Shown here piece after piece: positions 35,035-43,444 of a stretch of DNA of 64,000 nt. The stretch comes from Sphaerochaeta halotolerans (GTDB taxonomy: Bacteria > Spirochaetota > Spirochaetia > Sphaerochaetales > Sphaerochaetaceae): contig NZ_QUWK01000002.1 in NCBI RefSeq assembly GCF_003429665.1, positions 1 through 64,000 of the forward strand, given 5' to 3'. A program made the position numbers and the translations under genes. The notes beneath the pieces are model-generated. The model saw only the letters and a program-made list of their open reading frames with translations, did not search any database and was not told the origin of the DNA. How positions within the stretch are numbered: position 1 is the first letter of the stretch; the number at the start of each line of letters is the position of its first letter.

Positions 35035-35453
35035 GACTCCTCCTTCAGGTCGAACCCCATGGTTATATGGGTATGCCCTCCTGCTTGGGTCTTGATTGAG
35101 AGCCGGTCACAGCTCTTCTTGATGTTCGGCAGTCCCATACCAGCTCCATACCCTAGCTCCAAGATCTCTTCGGTGGCCGTAGACCACCCTTCCTTCATAG
35201 CAAGGTCAAGATTAGGGATACCTGGACCGGTATCGATGACTTCTACCGTAATGGTGTTTTCACTCAGCTCACAGACAATCTTGCCCCCATAGGAGTGGGC
35301 AATGACGTTGACCTCGGCTTCGAAGACGGCAACGGTAATTCGTTTGATTACCTTCGGGGGGAGATTCAACTGTTTAAGCAACCGCTTGAAGTTACTTGAG
35401 GCAACTCCGGCTACTGAGAAATCTTGGGCTGGTACGGTATACTCTTGATGCAT
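35031..35453 (-). CDS. Anti-sigma-factor-like ATPase (RsbW/SpoIIAB type)
   Basis: A 140-residue GHKL ATPase: AVFEAEVNVIAHSYGG (N box), VIDTGPGIPN (G1) and GYGAGMGLPNIK (G2). It resembles serine kinase/anti-sigma regulators such as RsbW. No sigma factor or anti-anti-sigma gene is adjacent, so its partner is probably one of the two operon neighbours. It begins one base after the DRTGG gene stop and overlaps the Fe-S gene by four bases, so the three proteins are made together. Confidence 0.85.
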   Translation of the reverse strand: MHQEYTVPAQDFSVAGVASSNFKRLLKQLNLPPKVIKRITVAVFEAEVNVIAHSYGGKIVCELSENTITVEVIDTGPGIPNLDLAMKEGWSTATEEILELGYGAGMGLPNIKKSCDRLSIKTQAGGHTHITMGFDLKEES

Positions 35454-35454
35454 C

Positions 35455-35799
35455 TCAATATACCGGTTTCAATCCTTCGTTGAAGAGCAGTGCACTGGCT
35501 TTGAACAGAGAGTAGGAAGTGTAAGAGAGGGAAATGTTCAGCTCCTGTGCCATATCGATCATGTTCTGGCTTGGCTTCTTGTTCCTTACCAATAGGATGT
35601 TTTTAATGTCGCTCATCTCTGCTGTCCTGATCGCCTGGTTGTTCGAGAGTCCTGTGATGAGAAGAATGTCGTCCTCAAGAATGGTCAACACATCACTCAT
35701 CAGGTCGCTGGCAAATCCCCGTGTAATCTCATCTTCGAGATGTGACTCTCCACAGATCAAGTGTCCATCTACACATGCAATAATATCTTTAAGCTTCAT
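35455..35799 (-). CDS. DRTGG-domain protein
   Basis: A 114-residue cytosolic protein resembling the DRTGG domain found next to CBS domains and in phosphotransacetylase: MKLKDIIACVDGHLICGE, GFASDLMSDVLTILEDDILLITGLSNNQAIRTAE and a final VRNKKPSQNMIDMAQELN. The domain is thought to bind small molecules or nucleotides. Start set at ATG 35799; no Shine-Dalgarno is visible and a TATACT box ends 7 bases before it. First gene of the operon with the anti-sigma-like ATPase and the H-cluster-like protein. Confidence 0.8.
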   Translation of the reverse strand: MKLKDIIACVDGHLICGESHLEDEITRGFASDLMSDVLTILEDDILLITGLSNNQAIRTAEMSDIKNILLVRNKKPSQNMIDMAQELNISLSYTSYSLFKASALLFNEGLKPVY

Positions 35800-35806
35800 G
35801 AGAATG

Positions 35807-35812
35807 AGTATA
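35807..35812 (-). promoter_or_regulatory. -10 box directly before the DRTGG gene
   Basis: TATACT on the minus strand, 7 bases before ATG 35799, the same arrangement as the rlpA-like gene. The matching -35 region is poor, so an activator or another sigma factor may be needed. Confidence 0.4.
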
Positions 35813-35903
35813 CCATGGACAGTATGTATCACGATAGGGTACATGGGAATTCTTGCTCATAATTCCCTTTGAACACAAATGCATGCAACAAATTCATATC
35901 CAA

Positions 35904-37655
35904 CTAATTCTTACGCAGTAATACCATCACCTGATATGGATCAAGCTGTATATATTCTGATACGGCGTTTGTCCTATTGGTGATCAGATCCATATATTCT
36001 TTTTCTTTTGAGGTTTCATACCAATGAAGTGGGATGCTTTGTGGAACAGCACTGATATTGACTGCAATTAAAATCTCTTCCAAGGGTTTGTTGTTTTCTC
36101 TCTTTTTTCTTGCGGTACGAAGGAATGCAAAACATCCTGGATTGTTTGTATCTATAATTTTTTGGTCGGCAAGTGGAGATAACGCTGCTTCATGTTTCCT
36201 GATTTCCAAGAGTGCAAGCATACTTTTTAAAATGACAGAGCGTCTGCTATGAGGGTCCGAAAGTTCATTTCTCAAAGATTGTATTTCAATTTTTTCACGA
36301 TTAATCTTTCTTGGATTCAACGAGAGCGATGGTGCATCAGTCCAATTCTTTGAGCCAATCAAGCTATGGATATAGATACCTGGAACTCCCTTGAAGAAGA
36401 TCATTATTGCAGAAGCAGCAATGAATCGTTTTATGGCAAGAGACTCAGGTTCATCCTCAATAATGTTTGAGAGGGCAGAAAAGTAGTTGATATTCAGTTC
36501 ATACGGGCTAGTCGAACCATCGTTTTCATTTCTTCTTGAGATGAAACCTCCTTCCTTTTGCGTATGCTGAGCCATCGCCTCAATTTCAGCTTTTGAAAGA
36601 AGATCCTGTACCGGCATCAATCCGATGCCATCATGGGAGGCAAGGAAGTTGAAAAATGTTACTTCGCTTGAAGGGAGCAGAAGTGTTTTCGCCCATGAGG
36701 ATAGAGCAGTAGCATCCTGCGAGAGGAATGTATGGAACACAAGAGGGGGTAGTGAAAAATTATAAACCATTGCGGCTTCATTGTGTCCATTTCCAAAGTA
36801 GGAGATGTTTTCTTTATGGGGTACATTGGTCTCAGTAATCAAAAGACTATCGGGTGAAAGAGAAGAAAGAATCTGCGAAAAAAACTGTATGATTGCATGA
36901 GTCTTCGGATGGTGGATGCACCGTGTACCCAACTCCTTCCAAAGAAAAGCAACGGCATCAAGGCGGACTACCGATGCACCGTGTACCAGGTATATGAGCA
37001 GGATTTCTGTCATCATGAGGAGGACTTTGGGATTGTGATAGTTGACATCTACCTGGTCACTGCTGAATGTGGTCCAAACCAGTTTTTCTCCAATCTTGGT
37101 CAGCAATGGCAACGCACGTGGCCTGAATACAGAACTGATATCCTCCTCGCCCTGCAATTCGATGATGAAGTCTTTATACGGAGCAGTATCCTTCAAGGAT
37201 GCTTGGATCCAAGTATTCTCACGTGAGAGGTGATTTGCCACAAAATCAAACATAAGTTGATAGTCTTTCTGAAGAGCGTGGATATCCTCCCAGCTTCCAA
37301 AGACGGGATCTACTTCGACAGGGTCAATAACGGAAAAACCATCATCTGAACTGGAAGGGTAGAATGGAAGCAGATGTACCGTTGAAATGGTTGAGCCGAT
37401 ATACTCATGCAGAAATGCTCGCAGGAGAGGGAGCGTTGGGCAGTTTGGTTCGGCTACGAGGGAATCTGCATACGTTATAAGAATGGAGGTATGTTGTTCC
37501 AGTGGTATCTCTGGTTTTGGGAGTTTCTGCTGAAGTTCTCCTCGATATTTTTCCAATAATGATATGAATGCATCACGATAGTGTTCTGCTTCCCTCTTTC
37601 CATATATCTCAGTCAAATGGGTGATGACCAAATTCTGCAAATTCATGTTACTCAT
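35904..37655 (-). CDS. GH13_18-type sugar phosphorylase (sucrose/glucosylglycerate phosphorylase-like)
   Basis: A 583-residue alpha-amylase-fold enzyme of the sucrose phosphorylase subfamily. Seen: LLPFYPSSSDDGFSV (active-site loop), MFDFVANHLSRE, VVRLDAVAFLWKELG (nucleophile Asp), LLITETNVPH (acid/base Glu) and LASHDGIG (third carboxylate). Such enzymes split an alpha-glucoside with phosphate to glucose 1-phosphate and an acceptor; members act on sucrose, glucosylglycerate or related compounds, and the acceptor cannot be told by eye. Start at ATG 37655, overlapping the LacI stop by ATGA. Last gene of the sugar operon. Confidence 0.88.
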   Translation of the reverse strand: MSNMNLQNLVITHLTEIYGKREAEHYRDAFISLLEKYRGELQQKLPKPEIPLEQHTSILITYADSLVAEPNCPTLPLLRAFLHEYIGSTISTVHLLPFYPSSSDDGFSVIDPVEVDPVFGSWEDIHALQKDYQLMFDFVANHLSRENTWIQASLKDTAPYKDFIIELQGEEDISSVFRPRALPLLTKIGEKLVWTTFSSDQVDVNYHNPKVLLMMTEILLIYLVHGASVVRLDAVAFLWKELGTRCIHHPKTHAIIQFFSQILSSLSPDSLLITETNVPHKENISYFGNGHNEAAMVYNFSLPPLVFHTFLSQDATALSSWAKTLLLPSSEVTFFNFLASHDGIGLMPVQDLLSKAEIEAMAQHTQKEGGFISRRNENDGSTSPYELNINYFSALSNIIEDEPESLAIKRFIAASAIMIFFKGVPGIYIHSLIGSKNWTDAPSLSLNPRKINREKIEIQSLRNELSDPHSRRSVILKSMLALLEIRKHEAALSPLADQKIIDTNNPGCFAFLRTARKKRENNKPLEEILIAVNISAVPQSIPLHWYETSKEKEYMDLITNRTNAVSEYIQLDPYQVMVLLRKN

Positions 37656-38677
37656 GATGACTCTCTGATAATAAGTGTCGGGCATAGGATAATTTGCATT
37701 TTTTCTATGCCATCAGCTTTTGCCCTATACGTTGGATGCTTCTCCTGTATAGCCTTGATAAGTAGTTTAGTAACCAGGGAACCGATATCTGCGATAGGTT
37801 GCCGGACAGTTGTGAGAGGGGGCCTGTACAGCTCTGCCATGGGTACATCGTCAAATCCGGTAATGGCAAGATCAGTCCCAATGGAAAGACCTCGCTCTTT
37901 TCCTGCATTAATTGCCCCGAATGCAATACTGTCATTGAAGCAAATGATAGCAGTCGGAGGATGAGGAAGATCAAGCAGTTTGTGTGCCTGTACATACCCA
38001 TCTTTCTGGTCAAAACTACCGATGCATACCATCTCATCAGGAAGTGATAACCCGATGAGTTCCATATGTTTCCTTACAGCCCGTAAGCGAACAGCAGAGA
38101 ACATGACCGAAAGAGGCGGTGCAATACAAGCAATCCTTGTATGTCCTTTCCCAGCAAGATGATCTACCACGCAAGCCATTGCGTAATCACTGTCTTCTTC
38201 AACAAACGGAAAGTCTTGTTTGTTTTCAACCATGCCAAAAGAAGCAAAGGGGAAGTCAATGGATGACAGGTAATCAATCCTTTCATCGTGGCATAATGTC
38301 CTGCTTATGACAAATCCATCTACCCTTCGCCCGTCTATCAGTTTCTTGTAGAATGAAAGTTCCTTCTCTCTTTTTGCGTAGGCAACAAGCAAATCTAATC
38401 CCTGCTCTGAGGCTTCTTTACCAATGCCCGCAAGCAATTCACTGAAGAATGGCTCTCCGTAGCCTTTGGCAGAATAGGGAACAACGACGCCGATGGTGTC
38501 AGTTACCTTCTTCTGTAGCCGTTGGGCGATACTGTTGGGTACGTACCCCATTTCGGTTGCAGTATTCCGTACCAAGCGAATAGTTTCAGGACTTACATCA
38601 GAATATCCCGCGAGTGCACGGGATACGGTGGTTATTGATATATGTAAGCGCTCAGCAATATCTTTCAATGTTACCAT
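37652..38677 (-). CDS. LacI-family transcriptional regulator
   Basis: A 341-residue regulator: N-terminal helix-turn-helix and hinge (VTLKDIAERLHISITTVSRAL) followed by a periplasmic-binding-protein-like sugar-sensing domain (PPTAIICFNDSIAFGA, DLAITGFDDVPMAELYRPPL). It most likely binds the two perfect CCAAAACGTTTTGG palindromes before the binding-protein gene and responds to the imported sugar or its product. Start at ATG 38677 behind TTGGAG. It overlaps both neighbours, so it is made from the operon it controls. Confidence 0.92.
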   Translation of the reverse strand: MVTLKDIAERLHISITTVSRALAGYSDVSPETIRLVRNTATEMGYVPNSIAQRLQKKVTDTIGVVVPYSAKGYGEPFFSELLAGIGKEASEQGLDLLVAYAKREKELSFYKKLIDGRRVDGFVISRTLCHDERIDYLSSIDFPFASFGMVENKQDFPFVEEDSDYAMACVVDHLAGKGHTRIACIAPPLSVMFSAVRLRAVRKHMELIGLSLPDEMVCIGSFDQKDGYVQAHKLLDLPHPPTAIICFNDSIAFGAINAGKERGLSIGTDLAITGFDDVPMAELYRPPLTTVRQPIADIGSLVTKLLIKAIQEKHPTYRAKADGIEKMQIILCPTLIIRESS

Positions 38678-40071
38678 AGTGTGTTGCTCCAAGTTGTTAC
38701 ATAGGGTTTAAGAAGCGTACTGAGGGTTTCCAAGGAAAACGATTCCTGACCTATCTTGAAGTTTGATTCTACCATATCCAATCGTGCATGTCTGTCGAAA
38801 AGGACGGTACAGGCAGCAATAGCCGCTTGTTCTATCTGAACGGAAGGAAGCTGAGCAAGCCCTTGGGTATCCCAAGAAAGGCTCTCTCTATCCCCAAGCT
38901 CAATCATTGAGAATCCTGATTTTTTAATGTCGCTATTGTATATTTCATAGGGAAACAAGACTATGGGGAGTTTTGCCACCACTGCTTCCAGCAGCTGATT
39001 ACCCCAGCCTTCCCAATAGGAAGGGTACGTCACCATATCCGCATGCGCATAAGCATCCCACAGACTGTATATTTTGGCTTCTTCCTTTTTTGTACGTGTA
39101 TGTTCGATATGTTCCCCTATCCAAAGCAAATTGACATGTTGGCTACGAGCTCTTTCTTTTAGTTGTGCGAGGTACGCTCCCGCATCATTTTCAATGCTAC
39201 CGGCAAGTACCAGGACAACCTTGCTTGCTTCTGAAAAAATCTTTCCATTATAAAGAGCTTTTCCATTATATGCTTCCAGTTTTTTTGTCAGTATCTGGGC
39301 AAAATCAATAGCAAGCTCAATCCCCTTGCGCTTTACCACTCTGGTAGCTTGCAACAGGAGCACATCATGCTCATTGATACCGAAAGCTTCTCGGAAATCA
39401 CTGTTGTATGTATCTATTTCCCATGGGCCTTTGCTGAAATCAAAGACATTGGGGATGATGTTGGAGTTGATACCTTTGCGTTCTGCAAGAGCCTTTTGGG
39501 CCTTTGAGTTGATGACCACATGTGCATACTGTCCGCCATGGGGAGGAAGGTATTGGTCAGCTATCCGCATAGCAGAGTTACAGGTAAGTCTAATAGGGGT
39601 CACTCGCTCCCAATAGAAGTCATGATGATGAGCAAGCACATGAAGCCTGCGTTCGTGTATGACGTTCTCCAACGCAATGGCGGCTGCTGGGTGCAATCCC
39701 ACTGACCAAATGTTCTCCACAATCAAGACATCCAATGTGACGGAATCAATCCAAGAAAGCAGCTCTTTGGTTAGTGTCAGTACCTCATTTTCCATGGTTT
39801 TTTCATAGGCCGATTCACTGCCGAAATCCTCGAGATTATCGAATGTTCCTCTATTCAATGCACGTGCCTCCTCCCGGAAATAGGAAAGAGAGGGAAGGAC
39901 GGTGCACTGATTATCTTGCATCGGCGGTTGTCCGCAACAGTAATGTACAGTGTGTCCTTCTGAAAGAAACACATCACGCCACTTGTCCATTTCCAGGGAG
40001 ACGCCATCTGTATCACCTGTCTTGAAGTGTATCATTCCAATCGAAAGAGATGCATGCCGATTTTTAATCAT
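38671..40071 (-). CDS. GT4-like glycosyltransferase of the sugar operon
   Basis: A 466-residue GT-B glycosyltransferase of the retaining GT4 type. Seen: GDTDGVSLEMDKW at the N-terminal acceptor domain, NVFDFSKGPW linker, LLLQATRVVKRKGIELAI (donor domain first strand) and PSYWEGWGNQLLEAV, whose Glu-x7-Glu is the donor-binding signature. No membrane segment. Its location inside a catabolic ABC/phosphorylase operon is unusual: it may make a disaccharide whose breakdown the phosphorylase performs. Overlaps the permease stop by ATGA. Confidence 0.85.
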   Translation of the reverse strand: MIKNRHASLSIGMIHFKTGDTDGVSLEMDKWRDVFLSEGHTVHYCCGQPPMQDNQCTVLPSLSYFREEARALNRGTFDNLEDFGSESAYEKTMENEVLTLTKELLSWIDSVTLDVLIVENIWSVGLHPAAAIALENVIHERRLHVLAHHHDFYWERVTPIRLTCNSAMRIADQYLPPHGGQYAHVVINSKAQKALAERKGINSNIIPNVFDFSKGPWEIDTYNSDFREAFGINEHDVLLLQATRVVKRKGIELAIDFAQILTKKLEAYNGKALYNGKIFSEASKVVLVLAGSIENDAGAYLAQLKERARSQHVNLLWIGEHIEHTRTKKEEAKIYSLWDAYAHADMVTYPSYWEGWGNQLLEAVVAKLPIVLFPYEIYNSDIKKSGFSMIELGDRESLSWDTQGLAQLPSVQIEQAAIAACTVLFDRHARLDMVESNFKIGQESFSLETLSTLLKPYVTTWSNTLW

Positions 40072-41030
40072 TCTTTTACACCACCTGCAGCAAGTCCTCC
40101 TGTAAGATTTTTCTGGATGGACATGAATAGAATCATTACCGGGATAGCTGTAAGCATTGATGCAGCCATTATTCTATCCCAAATAGCATTCTTTGATACA
40201 AAGAGGGTTTTTAATCCGATGGGTAGTGTGTAGAGGCCTTTGTAGCTTTTCAGGAAAATTGATGCAAACATATATTCGTTCCAGGCAATCATGAAGCAGT
40301 AGATGAATACAGTAACGATGGCAGAAATGGACAACGGAATTATGATACGTATGATAATACCGAATCTACCGAGGCCTTCAATCATTGCAGCCTCTTCTAT
40401 AGAATAGGGAATGGTTCGGAAATAGTTGCCCAGCATATACAGGGAGACAGGGAGGGTTTGTACCACATAGATAATAATCAAACTTACAACGGTGCCTGCT
40501 GGAGTGTCGAGTAGTCCTGATGCTGCAAATATGCGGTAGAGAGGAATAAGCAAGAGGACTCCCCCAAACATATACACAAACAACACGCCCCGTTGTACAA
40601 CGGACCGTCCTCGGAATACGAGTCGGCTAAACGAGTAGGCTCCCAGTATTGAGAGGCATACGGATATTAATGATGCCAGGAACGCAACCATGAGAGAGTT
40701 GGCAAAATATTTGAGGAAGGGGAAAACGTCCCCTGTGCTTTGATATTTGGAAAGGATTGCCTCTTTTTGCGTTTCAGTGAGGTCCGGTGATTCGCTAAGC
40801 AGTAGCCGAACCGACTCAGGTACATCCTTGAGCGACCCCCCGATGTTCAGCAATTCCTTGTAGGCTTCTAGATTCACCTTGGAAGGGATCCATGAAGGGT
40901 TCCCCCAATCCCAGGAGTATTTCAGCGATAAGGACAGCATCTGAGCGAATGGGAAGAGGCAGAAAAACAGGATTGCCATGATCAAGAGGAAGAACAGTGT
41001 GCTTTTTACAATATTTCGTTTTTTTACCAT
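40068..41030 (-). CDS. ABC sugar transporter permease (MalG-type)
   Basis: A 320-residue inner-membrane permease with six hydrophobic segments. The EAA loop, EEAAMIEGLGRFGIIIRIII then PLS, contacts the ATPase. A large hydrophilic insert after the first helix (about residues 40-105) resembles a MalG-type periplasmic loop. No ATP-binding subunit is in the operon, so a shared MsmK/MalK-type ATPase encoded elsewhere must serve it. Overlaps the other permease gene by seven bases. Confidence 0.93.
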   Translation of the reverse strand: MVKKRNIVKSTLFFLLIMAILFFCLFPFAQMLSLSLKYSWDWGNPSWIPSKVNLEAYKELLNIGGSLKDVPESVRLLLSESPDLTETQKEAILSKYQSTGDVFPFLKYFANSLMVAFLASLISVCLSILGAYSFSRLVFRGRSVVQRGVLFVYMFGGVLLLIPLYRIFAASGLLDTPAGTVVSLIIIYVVQTLPVSLYMLGNYFRTIPYSIEEAAMIEGLGRFGIIIRIIIPLSISAIVTVFIYCFMIAWNEYMFASIFLKSYKGLYTLPIGLKTLFVSKNAIWDRIMAASMLTAIPVMILFMSIQKNLTGGLAAGGVKE

Positions 41031-41926
41031 TTGAGTACCTTCTTGACATAGAAAAGGATAAAGCCGATTAGGATAAAGAATTGCAAAACTGCGAGTGTTG
41101 CTCCTTGTCCAAAGTCCATACTTCCGGTAAATGCCTTGAGATAGGTATATACAGAGAGTACTCTCACATTACTGGACAAGAGATACACCTCATCGAATTT
41201 GTTGAAATTCCAGATTACCCTAAGAAGAATCAGCGCACTTACCACATAATAGATTTCGGGCATGGTTATCGCCTTGAATTGTTGCCAGGAAGAAGCACCA
41301 TCAACATCAGCTGCTTCATAGAGTGTTTTGTCAACTGCTTGCAAGCGAGAAAGAACCATAAGATAGATAAATGGAAAGTTTTTCCATATGCTGAAGACAA
41401 TCGCTGCCCATACTGCGGTATTGGGGTCTCCTACAATATTGACCCTCTCAGCGAAGATGCCTAGTTTTGAGTGAAAGATGTCCATGAATATACCATTTAC
41501 GGGATCAAAAACAAACTGCCAGGCAAATACCACTGATATGACTGGAGCCACATAGGGAAGGAGTACGATGCTACGTACAAGTCCCCGTAGTGGAAATTCT
41601 TTGTTCAAGGCTAATGCCACCACTACTCCCAGTACCGTTGTTCCAAGAGTTGTCAGGACTACATACAATATGGTTGTACCCAGAGCTGTTCTGAATTCTG
41701 GGTCTGCAAGGACTTTTGCGTAATTCCCAAATCCTACAAAAGAACGCTGCCCTGAATAGTCGAAGGTAAACAAGCTGAGAAACATATTGTAGATGATAGG
41801 ATACAGAATGAGGCTAAGGATGATTACTACCGATGGAAGAACTAATAACCATCCCAGGCGTTGTTCTTGTTGTGCTCGGGTTTTTAGGGCCTTCACTTTT
41901 GTAGATGCTCTTGGACTTGTTTGCAT
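41024..41926 (-). CDS. ABC sugar transporter permease (MalF-type)
   Basis: A 300-residue permease with six membrane helices; the EAA loop is LYEAADVDGASSWQQFKAIT then MPEI. It pairs with the following permease to form the import channel for the sugar bound by the protein at 41999-43372. The cytosolic N-terminus is basic (ASTKVKALKTRAQQEQRL). AGAGGT precedes ATG 41926. Confidence 0.93.
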   Translation of the reverse strand: MQTSPRASTKVKALKTRAQQEQRLGWLLVLPSVVIILSLILYPIIYNMFLSLFTFDYSGQRSFVGFGNYAKVLADPEFRTALGTTILYVVLTTLGTTVLGVVVALALNKEFPLRGLVRSIVLLPYVAPVISVVFAWQFVFDPVNGIFMDIFHSKLGIFAERVNIVGDPNTAVWAAIVFSIWKNFPFIYLMVLSRLQAVDKTLYEAADVDGASSWQQFKAITMPEIYYVVSALILLRVIWNFNKFDEVYLLSSNVRVLSVYTYLKAFTGSMDFGQGATLAVLQFFILIGFILFYVKKVLKW

Positions 41927-41935
41927 TGTATACCT

Positions 41936-41949
41936 CTAAAATGTTTTGG
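41936..41949. promoter_or_regulatory. Degenerate third operator-like site
   Basis: CTAAAATGTTTTGG differs from CCAAAACGTTTTGG at two of 14 positions. It sits between the binding-protein stop and the permease start, inside the operon, where a LacI-type protein could act as a roadblock. Confidence 0.35.
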
Positions 41950-41958
41950 GTTTTTCAA

Positions 41959-41987
41959 GAGGGGGGGGTAATCTCCTCCCCCCCCTC
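41959..41987 (-). terminator. G8/C8 hairpin behind the binding-protein gene
   Basis: GAGGGGGGGG (41959-41968) pairs with CCCCCCCCTC (41978-41987) directly after the binding-protein stop. On the minus strand it is not followed by a real T-run (TTGAAAAA), so it is more likely a 3' stabiliser or a leaky terminator that keeps binding protein in excess over permeases, as in other ABC importer operons. Confidence 0.5.
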
Positions 41988-41998
41988 GGATAGGGCCA

Positions 41999-43372
41999 TT
42001 ATTGAAGGACCTTCCTCATTTCCTCTTCAGCCCAATTCATCGCCGAATCGATGGGCATTTTTTCTTGGGTGATTTTGTAAAGCATTTGAGGAATAATCAT
42101 TTTTGCAGTTATCTCACTGGCAGCTTCAATGCGTTTGCCTTCTACGATGCTAAAGGTTTGCACATTTTCCAAACCGTCAATGATATCAGCCATTTTCTGC
42201 GTACCATATCGCTTGAACAATCCTTGAGGATCATTCTGGAAGCGTTCATCGGTTGCAATTCCCTTCAGCATGGGGTTCATACCACCGGGAGCCATATGTA
42301 AGAAAGTAATATAAGCATTCGGAGTATAGAGATAACGAAGGAATTCCTTTGCTGCAGCTGTTTGTTCTGGTGTGCTTTGATTGAATAGCCCAAAGGAAAC
42401 AACGGTGCCATATCCTGCAGGAACCTTCTTTTTTACCATGGAAGCTACTTCTGTCTTATTCACAAGGTCAGGGTCAAAGCTTGATCCTTTCAGTTCGGTG
42501 AAATACTCGCTGGTTAGAGAACCTGCAGCAGCCTCTTGGACAGCTAAGTCGTCCATGATGTAGGTAGAGTAGAAAAACATTGCCATCTTTCCTTGCAGGT
42601 AATAGTCACGAGCACGCCATGTTTGCGGTCCTGGTGGATTATATTTTGCCAACTCTGCATAGAATTCCACTGCTTCACGCATTTCAGGGGAGTTGAAAAT
42701 CAGTTCACCATCAGCGTTGAATAGAGCTGCACCGTTGGACATGGCAATAGGAGTGAAACATTGTTCTGTGTAGGACTCAGGTAGCGTTCCTACCAAGATT
42801 CCATATTGGTTTATCTCGGGTTTGTAGAACCGTTTTGCTGCAACAAGTACATCATCCCATGTTGTTGGTGCCTTTAGTCCTTCTCTCTTGAACCAGTCAC
42901 TGCGATACCAGATACCCTGGATCCAACCATGATAGGGAAGCGCATAGTACTGATTCTTTGCGCTGGTCTCAAGTACTTTTAGAGGACCGCTATAAAAACG
43001 ATCAACGCCAATCTCCTGTATGATTTCAGTTGCACTCGAAATATCTAGCATGTTTTGTGCACCGAACGAGACCGCAGTTTCTGCTGGTCCTTCAAAGAGA
43101 GCAGGAAGCGAGCCTGTTGCTTTTGCAGTCTGTGCTTGCGTTACAAGGTCGTCCTCATTAACAGGAATCAGATTGATGCTGATGTTTGGATTCAAAGCTG
43201 TGAATGTATCAATCAACACTTGAATGGTTGCCATCCGGTCAGACTGTGTCTCGGTAGTCCAAAATTCAATCTCCACAGGTTTTTCTTTCCTGACCTCACT
43301 CTTTGATTGAGCAAACAGTGTCCCTGTGCTCAGGAGGGCCAGAACAAGAAGTATCAAGAATGCTTTTTTCAT
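41999..43372 (-). CDS. ABC sugar transporter substrate-binding protein
   Basis: A 457-residue family 1 solute-binding protein. Signal peptide MKKAFLILLVLALLSTGTLFAQS; the mature protein has VEIEFWTTETQSDR at the N-terminus, GSLPALFEGPA, ALPYHGWIQGIWYRSDWF and TTWDDVLVAAKRF, all typical of maltose/oligosaccharide-binding proteins. There is no lipobox cysteine, so it is either free in the periplasm or held by its uncleaved signal. AAAGGAG precedes ATG 43372. First gene of the operon, downstream of a promoter with two operators. Confidence 0.93.
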   Translation of the reverse strand: MKKAFLILLVLALLSTGTLFAQSKSEVRKEKPVEIEFWTTETQSDRMATIQVLIDTFTALNPNISINLIPVNEDDLVTQAQTAKATGSLPALFEGPAETAVSFGAQNMLDISSATEIIQEIGVDRFYSGPLKVLETSAKNQYYALPYHGWIQGIWYRSDWFKREGLKAPTTWDDVLVAAKRFYKPEINQYGILVGTLPESYTEQCFTPIAMSNGAALFNADGELIFNSPEMREAVEFYAELAKYNPPGPQTWRARDYYLQGKMAMFFYSTYIMDDLAVQEAAAGSLTSEYFTELKGSSFDPDLVNKTEVASMVKKKVPAGYGTVVSFGLFNQSTPEQTAAAKEFLRYLYTPNAYITFLHMAPGGMNPMLKGIATDERFQNDPQGLFKRYGTQKMADIIDGLENVQTFSIVEGKRIEAASEITAKMIIPQMLYKITQEKMPIDSAMNWAEEEMRKVLQ

Positions 43373-43420
43373 ACAAATCTCCTTTATTGTATAGATCCAC
43401 TTACTCCCAAAAATATCAAT

Positions 43421-43434
43421 CCAAAACGTTTTGG
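43421..43434. promoter_or_regulatory. LacI-type operator O1
   Basis: Perfect palindrome CCAAAACGTTTTGG, located just downstream of the predicted transcription start (about 43438) of the sugar operon. Its central CG and AAA/TTT flanks are the LacI/GalR-family pattern. Confidence 0.8.
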
Positions 43435-43444
43435 GTATGGATAT

